Assembly: GCA_934647305.1 (NCBI GenBank) | Contig: CAKUFI010000001.1 | Span: 62,001-126,000 of the forward strand | Direction: 5' to 3' | Length of the DNA: 64,000 nt | From: an uncultured Clostridia bacterium | GTDB lineage: Bacteria > Bacillota > Clostridia > Christensenellales > Aristaeellaceae | In this document: positions 59,462 through 64,000 of the stretch, one piece after another | Layout: the number at the start of each line of letters is the position of its first letter | Numbering within the stretch: the stretch's first letter is position 1 | The notes under the pieces: model-generated | What the model was told of the DNA's origin: nothing | The model's input: the letters and a program-made list of their open reading frames with translations, nothing else | Database searches by the model: none | Position numbers and translations under genes: made by a program

Positions 59462-60622
59462 ATGGCGGGCGAAGAACAAACGAAGACGGGCCTGGAGACG
59501 CAAAACGGGCCGAAGAAGAAAAAGAAGAAGAAAACGGCCGGCGCGCCGCAGACCGGCAAGAAGAAGCTGAGCAAAAAGGCGATGCTGGCGCGCAAAAAGC
59601 GGCTGCGCAAGAAGAGAATTCGCCGCGTCGTGGGGCGTATCGCGCTCTCACTGGTCACGTTCCTGACGGTGGTGCTGGGCGGCGTGTACGCGCTTTTGAG
59701 CGTGTTTTTCCTGGGGCCCTCGCAGACGGCGGGCGATAAGCTGACGATGTCGCTGTTTGAGACCAGCGCGCTCAAGTTCGTGCCCTCACTGTATTATTCA
59801 CAGGCCGAAATCGACGCCATCAAGGATCGCAACAAGATCATCGAGCCGGAGGGCACGACCGACCTGAGCCTGGTTTCCATCCGCAGGCCGGAGGAGCAGA
59901 CCGACCAGACCGGCGCGGATACGCAGCAGGAAGAGGAAGACATCTACGTCGAGGAAATCACCGGCGCGACCTATCACGGCTGGATGATGGTGGTTCGCGA
60001 TCCCTCGCGCGTGAGCGTGGGCGTATCGCGCGACTACTTCAACGATGACGCGCGCGGCATGCGAATCGCCGAAATGGCCGAAAAGTACAACGCGATCGGC
60101 GCGATCAACGGCGGCGCGTTCTCGGACAGCGGCGGCATGGGCAACGGCGGCATGCCCAGCGGACTGACTGTTTCGGACGGCGAAATCCGCAACAGCAGCG
60201 GCGGCCGCGACCTGACCACCGCGGGCTTTACCGAGGACGACATACTGGTCGTGGGTAAGTTTACCAAGGATCAGGCGAAGGAAATGAAAATCCGCGACGC
60301 GTGCTCCTTCGGCCCGGCGCTGGTGGTCAACGGCGAGCCGGTCGAGTTCTCGGGCGCGAGCTCCGGCCTGAACCCGCGAACCGCCATCGGTCAGCGCGCG
60401 GACGGCGCGGTGCTGATGCTGGTCATCGACGGCCGCCAGGTCAACAGCATGGGCGCGAGCTACGCGGACCTGGTCAACATCATGGTGCGCTACGGCGCGG
60501 TCAACGCCTGCAACCTGGACGGCGGTTCCTCGTCCAACATGTACTATAACGGCGAAATCCTGAACGACGGCGTGGCGATCACCGGTTCCCGGCACATTCC
60601 CACCACGTTCATCGTGCGGTAA
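59462..60622 (+). CDS. Membrane-anchored phosphodiester glycosidase (NAGPA domain)
   Basis: A 386-residue protein. Residues 17-55 are very rich in Lys and Arg, then a membrane helix (about 58-83) places the C-terminal domain outside. Residues 165-386 are the NAGPA domain, with AINGGAFSDSGG near 214 and NLDGGSSSNMYYNGE near 351-365. Relatives split phosphodiester-linked N-acetylglucosamine or trim wall teichoic-type glycans. It starts 20 bases after the PIG-L gene. Confidence 0.88.
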   Translation: MAGEEQTKTGLETQNGPKKKKKKKTAGAPQTGKKKLSKKAMLARKKRLRKKRIRRVVGRIALSLVTFLTVVLGGVYALLSVFFLGPSQTAGDKLTMSLFETSALKFVPSLYYSQAEIDAIKDRNKIIEPEGTTDLSLVSIRRPEEQTDQTGADTQQEEEDIYVEEITGATYHGWMMVVRDPSRVSVGVSRDYFNDDARGMRIAEMAEKYNAIGAINGGAFSDSGGMGNGGMPSGLTVSDGEIRNSSGGRDLTTAGFTEDDILVVGKFTKDQAKEMKIRDACSFGPALVVNGEPVEFSGASSGLNPRTAIGQRADGAVLMLVIDGRQVNSMGASYADLVNIMVRYGAVNACNLDGGSSSNMYYNGEILNDGVAITGSRHIPTTFIVR

Positions 60623-60636
60623 AGGAGGGACAGGCA

Positions 60637-61770
60637 ATGAGCGAAATTGAAAAAAAGCGCAAGAAAAAGGGCCGTGTCCAGCCGAACCGCGGCAAAAAGA
60701 AGAAGAAAAAGGGATTTCCAGTCTTTTTCACGATCTATTTCACACTGATCGCGCTGGCGGTGTTCGCCGTGGCGTTCGGCATGAAGTACCTGCGCGGATA
60801 CCTGGCGGCCTATGAAAACAACCAGCCGAAGTACGAGGCGGAAAAGGTCGCGCAAACCTTCCTGAACCGCGACTTCGAGACGCTGTATGAGTACGAAGAC
60901 CAGAGCCTCTTCGAGGGCGAAACCGAGCAGCAGTACGTCGACTACATGAACGAGCTGACCAGTGGCATGGACATCACCTACAAGAGCGTCGTCAGCGGCA
61001 GCGAGGACGAGATGCGCTACCTGGTCAAGGCGGACGACGTGCCGCTGGGCGAGTTCACGCTCAAGAAAAACGGCCAGGAGGACGAGTACGGCTTCGAGGG
61101 CTGGACGCTTGACACGATGAAGACCACGGGCGTGCTGCGCAGCGAGACCTACCGCGTGACCGCCCCCACGAAGAGCACCGTTTACGTCGATGGTCAGGCG
61201 CTGACGGACGCCGAGATCATCGAGCGCGACATCCCGATCTTCACGGTCGAAGACCTGCCCGACGGTGCGCATGTGCCGACCGACTGCGTCTATGAGTTCA
61301 CCCGCTACTTCGGCGTGGATCAGGTCAGGGTGGTCGACCAGTACGGCGAGGAAAACGCGCTGACCGAGCAGGGAAATACCTATACGGCCGCCTTCAACTA
61401 CGACGATTCCCGCCTGGCGCCCGAGCTGGAGGAGCGCGTGATTCAGGTGGTGCGCCGCCTGAGCTGCTTCATGACCGATGACTATTCCCGCTCCAGGCTC
61501 TACAAGGACCTGATCGAGGATTCCAAGGCCTATTCCTATGTCAAGCGCTTTGACCTGAACTGGATTGCCAAGCACAAGAGCTACGAGTTCAGCAACATGC
61601 AGGTCAACAACTACGTCTCCTATTCGGACGACTGCTTTTCTGCCGAGGCGCGCTACGACTACACGATCATCTACCGCAAGGCCGACCCTGAAACCTACCC
61701 GACGGCGTACCGCCTGTTCTTCAAGAAGGTCAAGGACGAGTGGTACCTGTACGACTTTACGCTCATCTAA
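60637..61770 (+). CDS. Anchored extracytoplasmic protein of unknown function
   Basis: A 377-residue protein. Residues 5-26 are a Lys/Arg-rich cytoplasmic stretch, residues 28-50 a membrane helix, and residues 55-377 an extracytoplasmic region with two NTF2-like or cystatin-like halves (VAQTFLNRDFETLYEYED near 70 and YDYTIIYRKADPETYPTAYRLFFKKVKDEWYLYDF at the end, given here in part). No family is recognised. It follows the NAGPA gene by 14 bases and shares its polybasic N-terminus. Confidence 0.72.
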   Translation: MSEIEKKRKKKGRVQPNRGKKKKKKGFPVFFTIYFTLIALAVFAVAFGMKYLRGYLAAYENNQPKYEAEKVAQTFLNRDFETLYEYEDQSLFEGETEQQYVDYMNELTSGMDITYKSVVSGSEDEMRYLVKADDVPLGEFTLKKNGQEDEYGFEGWTLDTMKTTGVLRSETYRVTAPTKSTVYVDGQALTDAEIIERDIPIFTVEDLPDGAHVPTDCVYEFTRYFGVDQVRVVDQYGEENALTEQGNTYTAAFNYDDSRLAPELEERVIQVVRRLSCFMTDDYSRSRLYKDLIEDSKAYSYVKRFDLNWIAKHKSYEFSNMQVNNYVSYSDDCFSAEARYDYTIIYRKADPETYPTAYRLFFKKVKDEWYLYDFTLI

Positions 61771-61783
61771 AGGAGGAAAATTT

Positions 61784-62035
61784 ATGTACTGTTACAAGAC
61801 CAAGGGAACCTGCTCTCGCGAAATTGACATCGAGGTCAAGGACAACGTGATCGAGTCCGTCCGCTTCGTCGGCGGCTGCACCGGCAACACGACCGGCGTG
61901 GCGGCGCTGGCCAAGGGCCTGACGCTGGACGAGGCGATTTCCCGCCTGAAGGGAATTCAGTGCCGCAACGGCACCTCCTGCCCGGATCAGCTGGCCCGCG
62001 CGCTGGAGGCCTACAAGGCGGAAGAGGCAAAGTAA
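61784..62035 (+). CDS. TSCPD domain protein (TIGR03905 type)
   Basis: An 83-residue protein with KGTCSREIDIEVKDNVIESV, FVGGCTGNTTGVAALAKG and the terminal TSCPDQLARAL motif. The family has conserved cysteines and resembles the C-terminal domain of B12-dependent ribonucleotide reductase; function alone is unknown. AGGAGG precedes the ATG, 13 bases after the previous stop. Confidence 0.85.
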   Translation: MYCYKTKGTCSREIDIEVKDNVIESVRFVGGCTGNTTGVAALAKGLTLDEAISRLKGIQCRNGTSCPDQLARALEAYKAEEAK

Positions 62036-62041
62036 ATCCTT

Positions 62042-62080
62042 GGGCGGCGAAGGGGCTTATCGCTTTTTCGCCGCCCGAGT
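62042..62080 (+). terminator. Terminator after the envelope module
   Basis: GGGCGGCGAA pairs with TTCGCCGCCC around a 15-base loop, then GAGTTT. It ends the unit begun at 57.6 kb. Confidence 0.65.
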
Positions 62081-62096
62081 TTATTGTGGAGGGAAA

Positions 62097-63290
62097 ATGA
62101 ACGCAGCAAAATCGAGCGGGAGGCGGGCTGCATGGGTCACGGCGCTGTGCGTCGTGCTGCTCAGCCTGGGGCTGTGGGCGCTTTTGTCCGTGTGGACGAA
62201 TACGCCATTCGCTGGCAAAAGTCCCTACTGCACCTACACGCTGCAGGCCATGGCCTGGCGGGATGGACGTGTTTCGCTGGGGCAGGATTATCCATGGCTG
62301 GAGCTGGCGGTGTATCAGGGCGACTGGTACGTCAGCTTTCCGCCCACGCCCACCGTGCCGATTTACCTTCTGACCTTCCTGTTCGGCTCAAATGTGCCGG
62401 ACAATCTGCTAATTAAGGTTTACGCGCTCGTCGGCCTGCTGGCGGTGTTCTTCGCGCTGCGCAAAAGGCAGGGAAACCTGCGCGCGGGCTTCATCGCGCT
62501 GATGACCGGCTTCTGCGGCTCGGCGGCGGCGCTGGCCACGCAGGGCGCGGTGTGGTATCAGGCGCAGATGCTGGCGTTCTGCCTGACGGCGTGCGCAGTC
62601 TGTCTGGCCTTGGAGGGGAGCATCACCGTTTCGCTCTTTCTGTACGCACTGTCGGTGGGGTGCAGGCCGTTTAACGTCGCGTACGGGCCGCTTTTGATGC
62701 TGATTTGGGCGCGCAGGAAGCGACTGCATACGACACGGGAGCTGGCGCGCGGCCTGTGGAAGGGAATTGTGCTGGGGCTCTGTGTGGCGGCGGCCTACGC
62801 GGCGTACAACTACGCGCGATTCGGTGATCCGCTCGAGTTCGGCACGAATTACCTGCCCGAGTTCATGCGCAGCGCCCATGGCGAGTTTTCGCTGAAGCAC
62901 CTGGCGAACAACCTCAGAAACGTCGTGCTGGGCGGGCCGTTTGAGCGCGGTGAAAACGGCTGGAGCATCAAAAAGTACGGATTTTCACTGTTCCTGGCCA
63001 ATCCGCTGCTGATCTGCCTGGTCGTCCGGTTTGTGCTGGACGCGGCGAAAAGGCGGCTTAATTCGGTCAAGTGTCTGTGCATGGCGCTGTTTCTCGCGCA
63101 GATGTTCCTGCTCCTGCTGCACAGAACGTTCGGCGGGTTCCAGTTCGGCGCGCGCTACGCCTTCGACCTCGTGCCCTACTATGTCGCCTACCTGTGCGCC
63201 GACGAGCGCCGCCTGAGTGCGTGGGAAATCGCGCTGATGCTTGCCGGGCTCGCCTTCTCGCTTTACGGCATGTCGGTCGTCCATATCTAG
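62097..63290 (+). CDS. Polytopic membrane protein, possible GT-C glycosyltransferase
   Basis: A 397-residue protein with about ten membrane helices. The first extracytoplasmic loop has no clear DD or DE catalytic motif but includes QDYPWLELAVYQGDWYVSFPP near residue 62; LEFGTNYLPEF and FGGFQFGARYAFDLVPYYVAY occur later. The layout resembles PMT-like GT-C enzymes or glycan flippases. Assignment is by topology only. GGAGGG precedes the ATG. A terminator follows. Confidence 0.65.
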   Translation: MNAAKSSGRRAAWVTALCVVLLSLGLWALLSVWTNTPFAGKSPYCTYTLQAMAWRDGRVSLGQDYPWLELAVYQGDWYVSFPPTPTVPIYLLTFLFGSNVPDNLLIKVYALVGLLAVFFALRKRQGNLRAGFIALMTGFCGSAAALATQGAVWYQAQMLAFCLTACAVCLALEGSITVSLFLYALSVGCRPFNVAYGPLLMLIWARRKRLHTTRELARGLWKGIVLGLCVAAAYAAYNYARFGDPLEFGTNYLPEFMRSAHGEFSLKHLANNLRNVVLGGPFERGENGWSIKKYGFSLFLANPLLICLVVRFVLDAAKRRLNSVKCLCMALFLAQMFLLLLHRTFGGFQFGARYAFDLVPYYVAYLCADERRLSAWEIALMLAGLAFSLYGMSVVHI

Positions 63291-63299
63291 CGCCTTTTC

Positions 63300-63339
63300 C
63301 TGCCTCCCTCGCCTGAAAACGGGGGAGGCAGCGCTTTTT
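63300..63339 (+). terminator. Terminator after the membrane protein
   Basis: CTGCCTCCC pairs with GGGGAGGCAG, followed by CGCTTTTT. Confidence 0.8.
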
Positions 63340-63366
63340 CGACAACAGTCGTGTCAAAAACGCCTC

Positions 63367-63395
63367 TAGTCAGGCGCGGAAAAACATGGTATAAT
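63367..63395 (+). promoter_or_regulatory. Extended -10 promoter of the GT4 gene
   Basis: TGGTATAAT (63387-63395) is an extended -10 element; the -35 box TAGTCA (63367-63372) is weak, spacer 17. The leader to the ATG is about 125 bases long. Confidence 0.65.
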
Positions 63396-63528
63396 GCTAA
63401 GGAGGAAGTTGGAAGGGCTTCCGGGCCGACAGGCAGACATTCATGCCGGCGTGCCCGAAGCAGTGACGAAACAGGCCGGAAAGGGCATGCAATCCCTCTT
63501 CGGAACGCATTTTCAGGAGGACAACGCG

Positions 63529-64000
63529 ATGATTATCGGCGAATTCTGCGACACCTTCCCGCCTGAATTGGACGGCGTGGGCACAGTCGTCAAAAGCTAT
63601 GTGGAGGAACTGACGAAAATGGGGGACGACTGCTACTATGTCGCACCCAACGATCCGAAGTACGACTCGACTGCGCTGCCTTTCAAAACGCTGCTGTACA
63701 AGGGCGTCAAGATGCCGGACGAGCCCTATCACGTGGGGCTGCCGGCGCTGGATCTGAAGTACCTGATGGAAGAGCGCAAGCTGGGCTTCGACATCGTGCA
63801 CGCCCATTCGCCCTTTACCGCGGGCATGAGCGCGCTGCACCTGGCCGGCAGGCGAAAGATTCCGGTCGTGGCCACCTTCCACTCCAAGTACTACGACGAT
63901 TTCTACATTAAAACGCACAGCGAGCTGCTGGCGACGCTGGGTACGGATCTCGTGGTGAATTTCTATAGCAAGTGCGACGAGGTCTGGACGCTCAACGACA
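63529..64000 (+). CDS. Glycosyltransferase family 4 protein, 3' end cut by window
   Basis: The first 157 residues of a GT4 enzyme. The N-terminus MIIGEFCDTFPPELDGVGTVVKSYVEEL matches the GT4 start with its Gly-rich nucleotide-sugar loop (given here in two parts: IIGEFCDTFPPELDGVG and TVVKSYVEEL). VHAHSPFTAGMSALHLA and VVATFHSKYYDDFY follow. Relatives make diacylglycerol glucolipids or surface polysaccharide. CAGGAGG lies nine bases before the ATG. The frame stays open 40 codons upstream to a TTG at 63409, but that codon is too close to the transcription start. Confidence 0.85.
   Translation, partial: MIIGEFCDTFPPELDGVGTVVKSYVEELTKMGDDCYYVAPNDPKYDSTALPFKTLLYKGVKMPDEPYHVGLPALDLKYLMEERKLGFDIVHAHSPFTAGMSALHLAGRRKIPVVATFHSKYYDDFYIKTHSELLATLGTDLVVNFYSKCDEVWTLND

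Noticed and set aside
63409..63528. A 40-codon N-terminal extension of the GT4 protein from a TTG
   Set aside because: The TTG lies within about 10 bases of the expected transcription start, while the downstream ATG has an ideal ribosome site and begins exactly at the GT4 fold.

Overview
The window is 64 kb of GC-rich chromosomal DNA from a low-complexity-free, densely coding Firmicute, most likely a gut-type member of the Clostridia. The evidence is the gene content: SepF, a YggT/YlmH/DivIVA string, a CotF-type spore coat protein, RecX, RelQ-type small alarmone synthetase, SigA directly after DnaG, TrmK followed by a Nif3 protein, Lgt and LspA, tig-clpP-clpX, and GGAGG ribosome sites throughout. 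The alpha-L-fucosidase beside an AraC regulator fits life on host or plant glycans. No rRNA, tRNA, CRISPR array, transposase, integrase or phage structural gene was seen. Species cannot be fixed from the sequence.

Layout. 0-5.3 kb: a nitrilase-fold amidohydrolase (cut by the window edge), a Nudix hydrolase, a small conserved protein, an XRE regulator/ImmA-type peptidase pair with a clear operator-promoter, an AraC regulator and an ADP-ribosylglycohydrolase. 5.3-14.1 kb: a membrane GT2 glycosyltransferase, glycerol-1-phosphate dehydrogenase, a DUF421/DUF4363 pair, a zinc-ribbon protein with an acidic tail, an E2-like acyltransferase lacking its catalytic motif, alpha-fucosidase and its divergent AraC regulator. 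14.1-22.7 kb: RelQ, then a tightly packed run of six genes from one consensus promoter (FAD oxidoreductase, mnmG, rsmG, AroB-like, lipoprotein, mannonate dehydratase), then a lactonase. 22.8-34.3 kb: ppk, YdcF, dnaG-rpoD-trmK-nif3-zinc ribbon, DUF3810 protease, MnmM-like methylase, Nnr, and MazF without a visible antitoxin. 34.3-41.6 kb: YitT protein, Gfo/Idh/MocA oxidoreductase, ECF sigma/anti-sigma pair, recX, coat proteins, pncB-lgt.

41.7-51.5 kb is a division, envelope and proteostasis block (HlyD-like adaptor, sepF, yhhN, yggT, ylmH, divIVA, DUF5665, lspA, rluD, tig, clpP, clpX). 51.5-57.4 kb holds an XRE/zinc-ribbon protein, a lipoprotein, AlkD, an Mbeg1-like hydrolase, a YczE-type membrane protein and a 571-residue protein of unknown function. 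57.6-64 kb looks like an envelope-glycan module: a secreted PIG-L protein with an altered active site, a membrane-anchored phosphodiester glycosidase, an anchored protein of unknown function, a TSCPD protein, a polytopic membrane protein and a GT4 glycosyltransferase cut by the window end.

The most unusual items are: (1) a roughly 257-259 bp interspersed element made of hairpins, found between three convergent gene pairs and, in two copies, bounded by near-perfect direct copies of the local terminator hairpin; (2) promoters placed upstream of the intrinsic terminator of the preceding gene, at three loci; (3) the 57.6-61.8 kb envelope module; (4) the 571-residue orphan protein; and (5) pseudo-enzyme-like versions of the E2 acyltransferase, AroB and PIG-L folds.
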